This document shows, piece by piece, positions 9,158 through 19,193 of a stretch of DNA of 64,000 nt (position 1 is its first letter; each line of letters opens with the position of its first letter). The translations under genes were made by a program, and so were the position numbers. Origin of the DNA: Gemmatimonadota bacterium (lineage in GTDB: Bacteria; Gemmatimonadota; Gemmatimonadetes; Longimicrobiales; Gaopeijiaceae); NCBI GenBank assembly GCA_015664885.1, contig DQPL01000124.1:1-64000 (forward strand), given 5' to 3'. The notes beneath the pieces are model-generated. The model was not told where the DNA came from. It searched no databases and saw only the letters and a list, made by a program, of their open reading frames with translations.

Positions 9158-10036
9158 TCAGGCGACTGGCGTGCCGGCCGCTGCCTCCTTCGCAGCCTCG
9201 ACCTCGGCCCGGAAGAGCTGCGAGAGCCGTTTGGTGATGGTCCCGACACGCCCGTCGCCCACGGGAGTGCCGTCCACCCCCACGCAAGGCCTCACCTCGC
9301 CGGTCGTACCCGTGAAGAAGAGCTCTTCGGCCGCACCGAGCTCCTCGACCTGGATGGGTCGTTGCTCCACGGGGATGCCGTCCGCAGCGGCTAAGTCCAG
9401 GACGACACCGCGCGTGATACCGGGAAGTATTTGGTTGGTCGTCGGATGCGTGACGAGCACGCCGTCGAAGACGCCCCAGAAGTTCATGTGCGCACCTTCG
9501 ATCGCGACGCCGTCGCGAACCAGCAGGGCGTCGTCGGCGCCGGCTTCGATGGCGTCCTGAAACGCAAGTACGTTGGGAAGCAGGCAGATGGTCTTCACGT
9601 CGACGCGGCTCCACCGCTGGTCGGGCACGGTCGCCACGGTGAAGCCCTTCGACCAGCGCTCGGGGGAGGGACGGTCCCACGCCTTCGCATACGCGTACAC
9701 CGTCGCCTCTACGGGGTCCACCGGGAAATAGTGCGTGCGTGGCGCGGCGCCGCGCGTGATCTGAATGTAGGTGAGCGACGTTGCCGCGCTCTCTAGACCG
9801 TTTTCCAGGATGAGCCGGCGTTGCACGTCTTCCAGCCCGTCGACCGGCTGCTGAATCCGCATCCAACTGAGACCCTGCTCGAGACGGGTGAGGTGGCGGT
9901 CGAGGCAGAACGGAGCGCCCTCGTAGAAAGGCGTCACTTCGTAGACTCCGTCCGCGAGCAGGAAGCCGCGGTCGTCTGGAGAGATCTTCGCTTCGTCCTT
10001 GGGGAGGAACTGGCCGTTCAAATAGACGATGCTCAT
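9158..10036 (-). CDS. dat: D-amino-acid aminotransferase (class IV, PLP-dependent)
   Basis: 292 residues starting MSIVYLNGQFLPKDEAKISP, which is typical of D-alanine/branched-chain (fold type IV) aminotransferases. The PLP lysine lies in VDVKTICLLPNVLA, and the glutamate/phosphate-binding region in EGAHMNFWGV and FTGTTGEVRP. DGVYEVTPFYEG near the N-terminus and the length match D-amino-acid transaminase better than IlvE, but the two are close, so branched-chain specificity is the alternative. D-Glu and D-Ala for peptidoglycan would fit the neighbourhood. The upstream gene is pspA, separated by a clear terminator hairpin, so this gene may have its own promoter between 10037 and 10100. Confidence 0.82.
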   Translation of the reverse strand: MSIVYLNGQFLPKDEAKISPDDRGFLLADGVYEVTPFYEGAPFCLDRHLTRLEQGLSWMRIQQPVDGLEDVQRRLILENGLESAATSLTYIQITRGAAPRTHYFPVDPVEATVYAYAKAWDRPSPERWSKGFTVATVPDQRWSRVDVKTICLLPNVLAFQDAIEAGADDALLVRDGVAIEGAHMNFWGVFDGVLVTHPTTNQILPGITRGVVLDLAAADGIPVEQRPIQVEELGAAEELFFTGTTGEVRPCVGVDGTPVGDGRVGTITKRLSQLFRAEVEAAKEAAAGTPVA

Positions 10037-10100
10037 GTGGGCTCCAACGGCTTGGTCTCGAAGATCTGCCCAAAGATGAGCCGGCGACACCAAAACAACA

Positions 10101-10127
10101 GGGGGAGCGCCCTGAGAGCGCTCCCCC
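10101..10127 (-). terminator. Rho-independent terminator downstream of pspA
   Basis: Perfect 10-bp stem GGGGGAGCGC / GCGCTCCCCC around a 7-nt loop, followed on the minus strand by the T-rich tract TGTTGTTTTGG. It sits between the end of pspA (10162) and the start of the aminotransferase gene (10036). Confidence 0.82.
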
Positions 10128-10161
10128 TGCCGGCCTACCGGACCCTAGGAATCAGGCAGTC

Positions 10162-11079
10162 TCAGGAACCACCTTCGTCCAACGGCACTTCTTGTGCCTC
10201 TGCCTGCTTCTCCTCGAGCTCTTCGAACTCGGAGAGCAACTGCGCTTCTGGAATCGAGTCAGCTTCGGCTTCGGAAACCTCCTCGACCACGGCATCCTTA
10301 ACCACAGGAGCGGGAGCCGCGGGCGCTGCCGCAGCCGGAGCTGCCGGTTCGTCGCCCGCTTCGAGCTGCTTCGGTTCCTCGCTGCCATCGCCCAGTAGGC
10401 CCATCTGGCTCTTGAGCGCGAGAAGCTTGTCCTCCACGTCAGCACCGCCCGGGCCGCCGGCCTCCTCGAGACGAACGAAGTCCTGCTCGAGCGAGTCGCC
10501 CCCGAGCGCCTCGCTGACCTCAGCTTGCGCGATACTCTGGCGCTCCTGCTCCTCGATCTTCTCGGCCATCCGGTTGAACGCCTCGAACGCCGAGCTGTCG
10601 CTGAGACCGGACATCGTCTCGTGGATGCGTCGCTGCGCCTGTGCCCGCTTCTGCTTGGCGATGAGCAGATTCCGCTTGCGCTTCGCCTCTTCGATCTTGT
10701 CGTTGAGCTGACGTAGGGAGCCCTTGAGGTTCTCCGTCTCAGCGGACTGCTCGTGCCAGGTCTGCTGGATCACCCGGGCTCGCTCCGCGTGCTCCTGTTG
10801 GCGGATCAGCGCCTGCTTCGCAAGGTCGTCGCGACCTTCCTTGACCGCTAGCATCGCCCGATGCTCCCAGTCGTGTGCCTGCTTGACCTCGTCATCGAGC
10901 TGTGACTTCAGCTTGCGCTCGTCCGCGATCGCCGCCGCCACCTCGCGCTTGGCTTTCGCAAACTGGTCGCGCATGTCGATGATGATCTGGTTCAACATCT
11001 TTTCGGGGTCTTCAGCCCTCGAGATGAGATCGTTGATGTTGGATTTGATGAGTGTCGACAACTTCGTAAACATGCCCAT
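10162..11079 (-). CDS. pspA: PspA/IM30 (ESCRT-III-like) membrane-stress protein
   Basis: 305 residues. The first ~220 are the PspA/IM30 coiled-coil core: the N-terminal amphipathic helix MGMFTKLSTLIKSNINDLIS, then EDPEKMLNQIIIDM and long charged heptads. PspA proteins polymerise on damaged inner membrane and help preserve the proton gradient. The C-terminal ~85 residues are an acidic, Ala/Pro-rich tail (AAPAAAAPAAPAP, then many Glu), longer than the usual ending. It is preceded by the YbjN-like gene with a 5-bp gap and followed by a terminator, so the two form a short transcript. No PspBC or PspF partner is in the window. Confidence 0.92.
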   Translation of the reverse strand: MGMFTKLSTLIKSNINDLISRAEDPEKMLNQIIIDMRDQFAKAKREVAAAIADERKLKSQLDDEVKQAHDWEHRAMLAVKEGRDDLAKQALIRQQEHAERARVIQQTWHEQSAETENLKGSLRQLNDKIEEAKRKRNLLIAKQKRAQAQRRIHETMSGLSDSSAFEAFNRMAEKIEEQERQSIAQAEVSEALGGDSLEQDFVRLEEAGGPGGADVEDKLLALKSQMGLLGDGSEEPKQLEAGDEPAAPAAAAPAAPAPVVKDAVVEEVSEAEADSIPEAQLLSEFEELEEKQAEAQEVPLDEGGS

Positions 11080-11084
11080 TCTCG

Positions 11085-11522
11085 TCAGCCCTCCGCCTCT
11101 TCCGCACCCGTATCGTCGGCGACACCCTCTTGGGCGACGCCGGCCAGGGCGCGGATCCGCTCCATATGACTGGTAGCGGCTAGTTCAATCGATTCCGTCG
11201 AGGCCCGAAGCTCGTGGAAGTCGAGCGTCTCCAGCTCGAGAGTGTCGCTGATGATCAGCTCACCGTTCTCGAGACCGTAGGCCCCATGGACCACATCAGT
11301 GGCGTTCAACTCCAGGAGGGCGCGATAGAACGCGAGTTCGTCGTCCATCGACTCGGGAAGGTCCATGACCTTCATGCGAATCAGGAGAAGAGCGTCTGCG
11401 TGATGCACCACGACCGGAAGACCGCTGTTGCGGCCCTGGACGAGGTACATGCCCTCATCGACCTCATCGTACTCGAGATCCATTCGAATCAAGAAGCTCT
11501 CGAGATCCTCTCGGGTTACCAT
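11085..11522 (-). CDS. YbjN / CesT-like chaperone-fold protein
   Basis: A 145-residue cytoplasmic protein. The pattern LESFLIRMDLEYDEVDEGMY, then a hydrophobic strand (ALLLIRMKVMDLPE) and LELNATDVVHGAYGLENGEL, is typical of the YbjN/type III secretion chaperone-like fold. The last 25 residues are low-complexity acidic. It lies immediately upstream of pspA and is probably co-transcribed with it, suggesting a role in membrane-stress handling. This functional link is inference from proximity. Confidence 0.7.
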   Translation of the reverse strand: MVTREDLESFLIRMDLEYDEVDEGMYLVQGRNSGLPVVVHHADALLLIRMKVMDLPESMDDELAFYRALLELNATDVVHGAYGLENGELIISDTLELETLDFHELRASTESIELAATSHMERIRALAGVAQEGVADDTGAEEAEG

Positions 11523-11600
11523 GACCGTCTCCGTTATCTGAGTCTCCGCTGGGCGGAGGTTGGGCTTTCTAACCTGAAGTCGACCCTACGACCCTGCGCG

Positions 11601-11640
11601 AGCCCGGTTTCTCCCCGGGCTCCCCCCGGCTGTAACCGGG
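11601..11640 (-). other. Two short inverted repeats downstream of uvrA
   Basis: AGCCCGG...CCGGGCT and CCCGG...CCGGG lie in the 160-bp gap between the end of uvrA and the start of the YbjN-like gene. They could end the uvrA transcript, but no T-tract follows on the minus strand, so a factor-dependent or incidental structure is equally likely. Confidence 0.3.
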
Positions 11641-11683
11641 CCCCAAAGGTAAAGCGTATGCGCCACGGGTGCAGGGGCTTACC

Positions 11684-14599
11684 TCAACTCCCGAGCATTG
11701 GCGCCAGGTACTGCCCCGTGTAGGAGGCCTTCGTCGCCGCCACCTCTTCGGGTGTGCCCTCTACGATGATACGACCGCCGCCCGATCCACCTTCCGGACC
11801 AAGGTCGATGATCCAGTCGGCGGTCTTCACGACGTGAAGGTTGTGTTCGATCACGATCACCGTGTTACCAAGCTCTACCAGCCGGTGTAGGACCCCCAGG
11901 AGAACGCGTACGTCCTCGAAGTGCAGGCCAGTCGTCGGCTCATCGAGGATGTAGAGCGTCTGGCCGGTCGCGCGCTTGGAAAGCTCCGTCGCGAGCTTCA
12001 CGCGCTGCGCTTCGCCGCCCGACAGGGTCGTGGCCGACTGTCCAAGATGCACGTAGCCCAAACCCACCTCGAACAACGTCTCCAGCTTCACCTTGATGCG
12101 AGGCACGGCGCCGAAGAAGTCGAGCGCGTCTTCGACGGTCATCTCCAGGACGTCGGCGATGTTGTTGCCCTTGTAAAAGACGTCCAGCGTCTCCCGGTTG
12201 TAGCGCCGGCCACGGCAGACGTCGCACGGGACGTAAACGTCTGGCAGAAAATGCATCTCGATTTTCACGAGTCCGTCGCCCTGGCAAGACTCGCAACGTC
12301 CCCCCTTCACGTTGAACGAGAATCGCCCAGGCCCGTACCCCCGCATTTGCGACTCGGGCAGGTTGGCGAAGAGCTCCCGAATAGGGGTAAACAGACCTGC
12401 GTACGTCGCGGGGTTCGAGCGCGGCGTTCGCCCGATCGGCGATTGGTCGACGTCGATGACCTTGTCGATCAACTCGAGACCCTCAATGGAATCGTGGCTC
12501 GCCGGCACCAGCTTGCTCCGGTATAGATGGCGAGCCAGCACGTGGTAGAGCGTCTCGTTGACGAGCGTGGATTTTCCGGAGCCGCTCACGCCGGTCACGC
12601 AGGTGAACACACCCAGCGGGAAGCTCACGTCGAGCTTCTGCAAGTTATGGCCGCGGGCGCCCTTCACCGTGAGGGTGCGTGCAGTGTCGATCGGTCGGCG
12701 CTCTTCTGGAATCTCGATGCGACGCTCCCCGCGCAGATAAGCGCCCGTGAGCGACCGCTCTTCGGCCAGTAGAGCCTCGATCGGACCGCTGGCGACGACC
12801 TCCCCGCCGTGGCGCCCTGCTCCCGGCCCCAGGTCGACGACGTAGTCAGCGTGGCGAATCGTCTCCTCGTCGTGCTCGACAACGAGAACTGTATTGCCCA
12901 AGTCGCGTAGGTGTTCGAGCGTGCCCAGCAGACGCGCGTTGTCCCGCTGGTGAAGGCCGATCGATGGCTCGTCGAGGATGTATAGGACACCCACGAGCTG
13001 ACTCCCGATCTGGGTGGCGAGTCGGATCCTTTGGGCCTCGCCGCTGGAGAGCGAGCCGGACGCTCGGCCTAGCGTGAGGTAGTCGAGCCCTACGTCGCTG
13101 AGGAAACGTAGGCGTTCGCCCACTTCCTTCAGGATCGGTCCCGCGATCTCCGCAGAAAGCGGCGGGCCGGGAGCTACTTTGTCCTTCCCGTTGCTGCTGC
13201 TCTGTCGGCCCTGCACGGGCAAGGAATCGATGAAGGCCACAGCTTCCGCAATGGGAAGATCCACGATGTCGCCCAGCGAGCGTCCACCGACCGTGACCGA
13301 CCGCGATGCGGGCTTCAAGCGACTCCCGCCACATGCCCCGCACGGTAGCGTCGACATATAGTCGTCGAGCTGGTTGCGAATCGTCTCTGAGGTGGTTTCC
13401 CCGTATCTGCGCTCGATATTGGTGAGGATGCCTTCCCAGCGATCCTCGTAGTGGCCTTTGAATTTCCCGCTGCCGGACTTGTACGGAAAGCGGATCTTCA
13501 TCGTGCCCGAACCATGGATTACAGCGTGGCGGACCGACTCGTCGAGCTCTCCCCACGGCGTGTTGGCATCGAATTCGTACGCTTCGGCCAACCCCGGGAT
13601 CACGGAGCGCCGCAAGTGCCCCGATGGATCACCCCACGGCAGGATGACCCCTTCGAGGATCGAGACGCTCGGATCCGCGAGCAGTAGGTCTGCGTTCACC
13701 TCCTTCCGGGTACCGAGGCCGCCGCACTCCTCGCAGGCGCCATACGGGGAGTTGAAGGAGAACTGCCTGGGCTCGAGCTCTGCGAGGTTGGTGCCGCAGT
13801 TTCCGCACGCGTAGTGCTCGCTGAACACATGTTCGACTGCTTCGCTCTTTTTCCGGTGCTGAATGACCTCGAGGATGCCGTCGCCCGTGCCCAGCGCGGT
13901 TTCCACCGAGTCGGCCAACCGATCGCGGTCCTGCTCGCGGATCACCAGGCGATCGACCACCACCGCGATGTCATGGTTTTCGTACCGATTGAGCGAGGGG
14001 GGCTCGCGTAGGTCGTGCGTTTCTCCGTTCACCCGGACGCGAACGAACCCCTCCCTGCGGGCGCGCTCGAAAAGAGCGGCGAACTCCCCCTTCCTGCCGC
14101 GCACCAGCGGGGCCAACACTTCGACACGCGTGCCCGCCTTCATCCTGAGCAGAGCGTCGACGATTTGACTGGCCGACTGTCGCACCACCGGTTCGCCGCA
14201 ACTCGGACAGTGCGGCGTGCCCACTCGGGCCCAGAGCAGGCGCAAGTAGTCGTAAATCTCAGTGACTGTGCCGACGGTGGAGCGCGGATTCCGGCTCACC
14301 GTCTTCTGCTCGATGGAAATCGCCGGCGAAAGCCCCTCGATGGAATCGACGTCGGGCTTTTCCATCAATCCCAAGAACTGACGCGCATAAGCGGACAGCG
14401 ACTCGACGTACCGACGTTGCCCCTCGGCGTAGATCGTATCGAACGCGAGCGAGGACTTCCCCGAACCCGAGAGCCCGGTGATCACGATGAGCCGCTCCCT
14501 CGGCAGCTCAACGTTGATGTTCCTCAAGTTGTGCTCGCGCGCGCCGCGGACAATGAGCTTCTCGTGGCTGCGCGACTCGGCGGACTTAGATCGTACCAT
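11684..14599 (-). CDS. uvrA: Excinuclease ABC subunit A
   Basis: 971 residues from ATG 14599 ([20 protein letters not shown]), close to the usual ~940. Two ABC ATPase modules are visible: Walker [11 protein letters not shown] near the N-terminus and [10 protein letters not shown] in the second half, each followed by its signature ([30 protein letters not shown]). Zinc-finger cysteines are in [31 protein letters not shown] and CESCQGDG. UvrA recognises bulky DNA lesions with UvrB in nucleotide excision repair. The frame extends 61 codons upstream without recognisable sequence, so the inner ATG was chosen. Confidence 0.97.
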   Translation of the reverse strand: MVRSKSAESRSHEKLIVRGAREHNLRNINVELPRERLIVITGLSGSGKSSLAFDTIYAEGQRRYVESLSAYARQFLGLMEKPDVDSIEGLSPAISIEQKTVSRNPRSTVGTVTEIYDYLRLLWARVGTPHCPSCGEPVVRQSASQIVDALLRMKAGTRVEVLAPLVRGRKGEFAALFERARREGFVRVRVNGETHDLREPPSLNRYENHDIAVVVDRLVIREQDRDRLADSVETALGTGDGILEVIQHRKKSEAVEHVFSEHYACGNCGTNLAELEPRQFSFNSPYGACEECGGLGTRKEVNADLLLADPSVSILEGVILPWGDPSGHLRRSVIPGLAEAYEFDANTPWGELDESVRHAVIHGSGTMKIRFPYKSGSGKFKGHYEDRWEGILTNIERRYGETTSETIRNQLDDYMSTLPCGACGGSRLKPASRSVTVGGRSLGDIVDLPIAEAVAFIDSLPVQGRQSSSNGKDKVAPGPPLSAEIAGPILKEVGERLRFLSDVGLDYLTLGRASGSLSSGEAQRIRLATQIGSQLVGVLYILDEPSIGLHQRDNARLLGTLEHLRDLGNTVLVVEHDEETIRHADYVVDLGPGAGRHGGEVVASGPIEALLAEERSLTGAYLRGERRIEIPEERRPIDTARTLTVKGARGHNLQKLDVSFPLGVFTCVTGVSGSGKSTLVNETLYHVLARHLYRSKLVPASHDSIEGLELIDKVIDVDQSPIGRTPRSNPATYAGLFTPIRELFANLPESQMRGYGPGRFSFNVKGGRCESCQGDGLVKIEMHFLPDVYVPCDVCRGRRYNRETLDVFYKGNNIADVLEMTVEDALDFFGAVPRIKVKLETLFEVGLGYVHLGQSATTLSGGEAQRVKLATELSKRATGQTLYILDEPTTGLHFEDVRVLLGVLHRLVELGNTVIVIEHNLHVVKTADWIIDLGPEGGSGGGRIIVEGTPEEVAATKASYTGQYLAPMLGS

Positions 14600-14699
14600 A
14601 GCCCGAAAACCTAACCACGCGCACAAGTCGCGCTCAATCCTGGGGGTGCGGCGCAAAGACGCGCGCCGCGAGACGAAAACGGGGCGGCTGAACTCGCCG

Positions 14700-17600
14700 T
14701 CAGCGGCCCCACTCTCGGAAGATAAACACGCCCACGACCTTCGGTGGTGGCACCCCGAAACGCGCAAAACCTCCGCCGCCACCGCGCAAGAACCGGTCCT
14801 CGAAGAATCCCTCGACGGTGTAGTCGTCGGAGAGCGCCCACTCGATCCGAGCTCCTCCCAGGAAACTGCCTCCCGCCGCCTGCCCGAACAGGGGCCGGAA
14901 GACGATCACGATAAACGTGTTCGGTCCCACGTACTGGCCGATCTCCACTTGCGTATTGGCGAGCGAACTCGTGAGGCCCGTGGCGAAGGCGAAGTCGCCG
15001 GCCTGTGTGATCGACAGGTAGTCGACACCGATACCTTGAGCGAGTGCAGCCCCGATCTGGGACGCGACCGCTCCAGAAAAGAGTGTCACGACGGAGCCCG
15101 CGGCCCCCTCGAGGAAGGCGGTCTGGCCCGTGGCCAGCTCCGCGCTGGAGCGCCCGAAGACCAGGTAGCTCACCAGGTCGGACTGTACGAGCCCCGCCTC
15201 CTCCGTCGAAAGCGTCACCCGGGGGACCGTGAGCGTTCCTCCGACGTTGGCATTGATCTCCAGAGGGTCACCGTCGATGCGGCGAATCCGGCTCACCGCC
15301 TGAATGTCGAGCGTCGGGTTCATGCCCGGGGTCCCGGAGAAGCCAACGGTGCCGCCGGCCACCTGAAAGCGACGCCCCATCACCGAATACGAGCCGCGTA
15401 AGGCTTGCAGCTCTCCGATCATGACGAGGTCCCTGTCGCGCCGCGAGTATCGCACCTGGAGCTCCCCGCCGATCTCCACGTCCATATCGCTGGAGCGAAG
15501 CCAGGTGGCCCTCGGAACCGCGAGCGTCACTTCGGCTCGCAAATAGTCGAGAAAGGGGAGGTCGCGAACCAAAGGCTGGGTCAAAAAGACCAAAGTGTCC
15601 GCATCGAACAGGCCCAGGTTGGAGAGATCTACGATCCCCGCATTCCTCACGAATTCGTCTACGAAGATCGCGGCCTCATCCACGGTGAGCTCACCTTGTA
15701 CGAACGGGCGGGCGTAGCGGCCGGTCAGCGTCAGCGCTCCACTGACCCGGCTCTCTATGTCCGTCCGTTGCACGGTTTGGAAGCCGTCCAGCTCGAACTG
15801 TAGGTCCAGGCCCGGGTCTGAGATGGAATCCAGCGTCACCGTGCCCGTGACCACCACACGGCCTGTCGCACTCAACGACAGGTCGAGCTCGGCGGTTCGG
15901 TCGGGCTTGAGGGTCACGGTACCCTCGACGTCCTCGTGGCGGACTCCGAGCACGTCGATCGACCAGCCCGCGGCGGAAAGCTCGACAATCCCATCCGGCT
16001 CCGGCGATTCGGAGGTGCCACCAACGCGTACTTGCCCGGACACAGTACCGACCACATCCTCGAGCGTCCCGAAGTATGCGAGTGCTACCGCGGCATCGAG
16101 GGAATCCGCCACCAGACGCAGGTCCATCGGCCGCGCGACCTGCCGACGTTGGACCTCGGCCAGAGACAGATCGATGGGTACTGAACCGATGGCGCTCAGC
16201 ACCTGTCGATCACCCTGCCAAGCCTGGAGGCTCGCATCCGCTTCCTTGGCCCGATACGCCAGCTCGCCCTCGACGCGCGTGAGCAGTACGTCCGCGAGGC
16301 TAGGATCCTCGAGTTCGAAGTGTCCTTCGATGACGGGGTTCGCGGCCGGCCCTTCCACAGACAGCGTGAGGTCGAGGTGCCCGCTCACGGCTACGTCATC
16401 GAACTCGACAACGCGTGCCACGCGCTCCAAGTGCAGGCCTTCGATGTCCAGGTCGAAGTCCGAGACGTCCGAGCGCGAAAGCGTGCCGTCGGCGGTGATC
16501 CGCATGTGGTCGTGGTCGTCACGGCGAATCTCGAGACCCTCGATGGAGACCGATCGCTGGTCCCAAGAAACTCGGCTCGGGTGCGCGAGCGAATATACGA
16601 GGGAGTCCAGTGTGGCCGTCGCTTCTTCCAGCCGGACCGAGCCCCCCAACGAGTCGAAGGCGAACTGGCCCCTGGTGTCGATCCGCTCGCCGAGGCCCCG
16701 TTCGATTTCGAGCACAGCGCGTCCCTGCCGCCGAGTCATGTCGGCGTCCAGGTGAGCTCTCTCGAACGAGCGGCCTTGATACTGCACGCCGAACGCGTCC
16801 AGCAACACGTCCCAGTCTCCCGAGAAATCGGGAAGCTCGTCCGCGGTCAATTGCACGCTGGCGCTGTCGACCCGGTTGTGACCATACACCGCCCCGCGCA
16901 CGTCCATGTCGAGCTGGATATTGAGCGCGTCGACGGACCCTACCAGGCGTATGGTGCCGTCCACCGACCCGTGCATACGTACGTCGGCGGTATCGGGCAA
17001 AGACGCGACATCGACGCCCTCGAACGTCAGGCGCCCAGACTCCATAGCGCTGAGGGTGTCCTTGGCGATGACCGTGTCGCCGAGCAAGAGCGGACGCAGG
17101 CCCCCGAGCGAGTCCGTGGAGAACGTGAGCCGAGCTTCCCCGTCGAGCGGTGCGGCCATGCCGAGGCGCCCGTTGCCCGCAACCACAACGCCTCCGAGCA
17201 CGGCATCGATGCTGTCGACCGTCAAGATTCCCGCCGAGGCCCTCAGATGAGCCGTCACAGTGTCGACGTGCAGGCCCCCGATGCGGGACCTGGATACGAA
17301 CAGCGTCGCGGCCGCATCCATGGAATCGAGGCGGACACCGCGACCCTCCACCGAGAGCGAGCCGTTCCAGACGGAACTAGGCGGCAAGCGGGCGCTGAAC
17401 TGATCGAGCGGGACGGATTCGAAGGAAACGTCGAATCGATAGAACGATCCGAGGCGTCGCATGTCCGCCACGCCGTCCAGGGTGACGGTTCCGCCACCGG
17501 CATCGAACTCAGCCGACAGCTGAAGGTCGCGCAAGCGACCGACACCGCGCACACTGCCCGTGACCTCCCCGACCAACTGGAGATCCGGCTGTAACCGGCC

Positions 17601-19193
17601 CAAGATTCGCAGCGACAGCGGCGCCAGGTCCGCATCCACGTCCGCGGTCCACGGGCCCGCCTCCGTTCGCGTCAAAGAGCCGCTCAATCGCAACGAGTCT
17701 CCTTCGTGGGACACGTCGGCCAGGAATCGCAGTCCGTCGTCCGCCCGGCCAGAAACCTCGAACGCGAGCCAACCCGTTCCATCCAGGGGGGAATTCGGGG
17801 CAATGATGCCTAGCAGCTGATAGTTCAGCGGCTCCAAGCGCGCTACGAAGGTCGTCGCACCAGGGTTCGGCCCTCCGTGCAAGGTTCCGCTGAAGTCCGC
17901 GGTGGTCTGAACTCCGCCATACCCAGTCGGCACGAACGTCATGCGACCGCTCGACACCACATCGGTCAGCGTCCCGGACAGGCGCACTTGCCCGCTGAGC
18001 CAACCGTCGAGCGGAAGATCCCGACCTAGCCAGGGCTCGAGACGATAGAGCGCAAGCGGGTTGGTGGTCACATCGATGGCATCAAACGAGATCTGTTCGC
18101 CGAACACGACCCGCCCTGCCACCGCGATGCTGCTCGCCTCCAAGTCGATGTCCACGTCCTGCAGAACGACCTCGGTCGACTCCGCCACCGAGATCCGAAC
18201 ACTGCCTCGGAACGAGCCGGACGGGATGCGGTCGTCCAGCCACCTCAGGTCCTCGAGCTCGCCGTCCCCTTCGGTACTCAGCGTAGCAGTGAGCGACCAG
18301 GGACCATCCGGCTCGCTTGGACCCGCTGACATCTCGCCTCGCAGCGCTGAGCCCGGCAGACGCAAGCGAAGCTCGGAAACGGCGATGCCCGCTGAACCGA
18401 CCACGATCTCTCCCGACGCCTCTGCGACTCTGACCGGCTCCACTAGGACGAAGGCGTCCGTGGATAGCGACGACAGCCGGCCTACGAATATCTGAGCAGG
18501 GTCGGACGAATCGAGGACGCCGTCTTCGAGCTCGAGGTCGATCTGCTCGAAAGCGAACCGCCTCAGACGCCCTTGTCCGTCGGGAGACGGCACGCTGGCG
18601 TAGGTATTGTCGTTTCCGGCCGGTATAAGCAATTGGACGGTCCCGCCGCGCACCTCGAGGTGGTCCACCCTGAGCAGAGCGAGCGGTTCCTTGGCGTCCG
18701 ATCCCTCCGCCATGACCGGATCGAGGCGCGTCTGGATCACACCCTGCAAGTTCGTGAACTGCTGCGAAGGATATTGGGAGATTTCCAGATCGAGGCCCCA
18801 AACGGTGACCGAAACGATGCGTCGCAACTCACGGTCGAAAACGTCGAGCAGCGAGAATCGAAGCTGGACCGAGTCAGCGCGCAGGAAGGGTCGACCGCCT
18901 TCGGCGTCGAGCCGAAGGCCCGTCAGTGTGGCGTGGGTCAACAAGTTCCCACTTCGGATTCCGTCTACTACAAGGTCGCCGGCGAGCGACTCGCTGATGC
19001 GGCCCAGTATCTGGTTCAGCACGACGCGGTGGCCACGACCCGTTTTCACGAGCGCCGCCGAGACGCCGGCCAAAGCGAGAACCAACGCCAGCGCAAATCC
19101 GAAGAGGAGCCGGCCCCACTTCCTCCGCGGAGCTGGGTCCGCGGGCGATTCGCCGGACGCGGGTTGGGTCGATAGCCGGATCCAATCGCTCAT
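14700..19193 (-). CDS. tamB: Translocation and assembly module TamB (AsmA/DUF490 superfamily)
   Basis: 1497 residues: a short cytoplasmic N-terminus, one transmembrane helix ([20 protein letters not shown]), then over 1300 residues of repetitive beta-strand-rich sequence, ending in the conserved DUF490 domain with [10 protein letters not shown] near the C-terminus. TamB forms a long groove across the periplasm and works with an Omp85 partner in outer-membrane biogenesis or lipid transport. The ATG at 19193 overlaps the stop of the omp85 gene as TGATG, so translation is coupled. Gene order (omp85 then tamB) and size match the TamA/TamB pair. Confidence 0.92.
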   Translation of the reverse strand: MSDWIRLSTQPASGESPADPAPRRKWGRLLFGFALALVLALAGVSAALVKTGRGHRVVLNQILGRISESLAGDLVVDGIRSGNLLTHATLTGLRLDAEGGRPFLRADSVQLRFSLLDVFDRELRRIVSVTVWGLDLEISQYPSQQFTNLQGVIQTRLDPVMAEGSDAKEPLALLRVDHLEVRGGTVQLLIPAGNDNTYASVPSPDGQGRLRRFAFEQIDLELEDGVLDSSDPAQIFVGRLSSLSTDAFVLVEPVRVAEASGEIVVGSAGIAVSELRLRLPGSALRGEMSAGPSEPDGPWSLTATLSTEGDGELEDLRWLDDRIPSGSFRGSVRISVAESTEVVLQDVDIDLEASSIAVAGRVVFGEQISFDAIDVTTNPLALYRLEPWLGRDLPLDGWLSGQVRLSGTLTDVVSSGRMTFVPTGYGGVQTTADFSGTLHGGPNPGATTFVARLEPLNYQLLGIIAPNSPLDGTGWLAFEVSGRADDGLRFLADVSHEGDSLRLSGSLTRTEAGPWTADVDADLAPLSLRILGRLQPDLQLVGEVTGSVRGVGRLRDLQLSAEFDAGGGTVTLDGVADMRRLGSFYRFDVSFESVPLDQFSARLPPSSVWNGSLSVEGRGVRLDSMDAAATLFVSRSRIGGLHVDTVTAHLRASAGILTVDSIDAVLGGVVVAGNGRLGMAAPLDGEARLTFSTDSLGGLRPLLLGDTVIAKDTLSAMESGRLTFEGVDVASLPDTADVRMHGSVDGTIRLVGSVDALNIQLDMDVRGAVYGHNRVDSASVQLTADELPDFSGDWDVLLDAFGVQYQGRSFERAHLDADMTRRQGRAVLEIERGLGERIDTRGQFAFDSLGGSVRLEEATATLDSLVYSLAHPSRVSWDQRSVSIEGLEIRRDDHDHMRITADGTLSRSDVSDFDLDIEGLHLERVARVVEFDDVAVSGHLDLTLSVEGPAANPVIEGHFELEDPSLADVLLTRVEGELAYRAKEADASLQAWQGDRQVLSAIGSVPIDLSLAEVQRRQVARPMDLRLVADSLDAAVALAYFGTLEDVVGTVSGQVRVGGTSESPEPDGIVELSAAGWSIDVLGVRHEDVEGTVTLKPDRTAELDLSLSATGRVVVTGTVTLDSISDPGLDLQFELDGFQTVQRTDIESRVSGALTLTGRYARPFVQGELTVDEAAIFVDEFVRNAGIVDLSNLGLFDADTLVFLTQPLVRDLPFLDYLRAEVTLAVPRATWLRSSDMDVEIGGELQVRYSRRDRDLVMIGELQALRGSYSVMGRRFQVAGGTVGFSGTPGMNPTLDIQAVSRIRRIDGDPLEINANVGGTLTVPRVTLSTEEAGLVQSDLVSYLVFGRSSAELATGQTAFLEGAAGSVVTLFSGAVASQIGAALAQGIGVDYLSITQAGDFAFATGLTSSLANTQVEIGQYVGPNTFIVIVFRPLFGQAAGGSFLGGARIEWALSDDYTVEGFFEDRFLRGGGGGFARFGVPPPKVVGVFIFREWGR

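Noticed and set aside
16320-17594. 424-codon plus-strand frame inside tamB
   Set aside because: Antisense shadow of a repetitive GC-rich gene; no motif and no ribosome-binding site.
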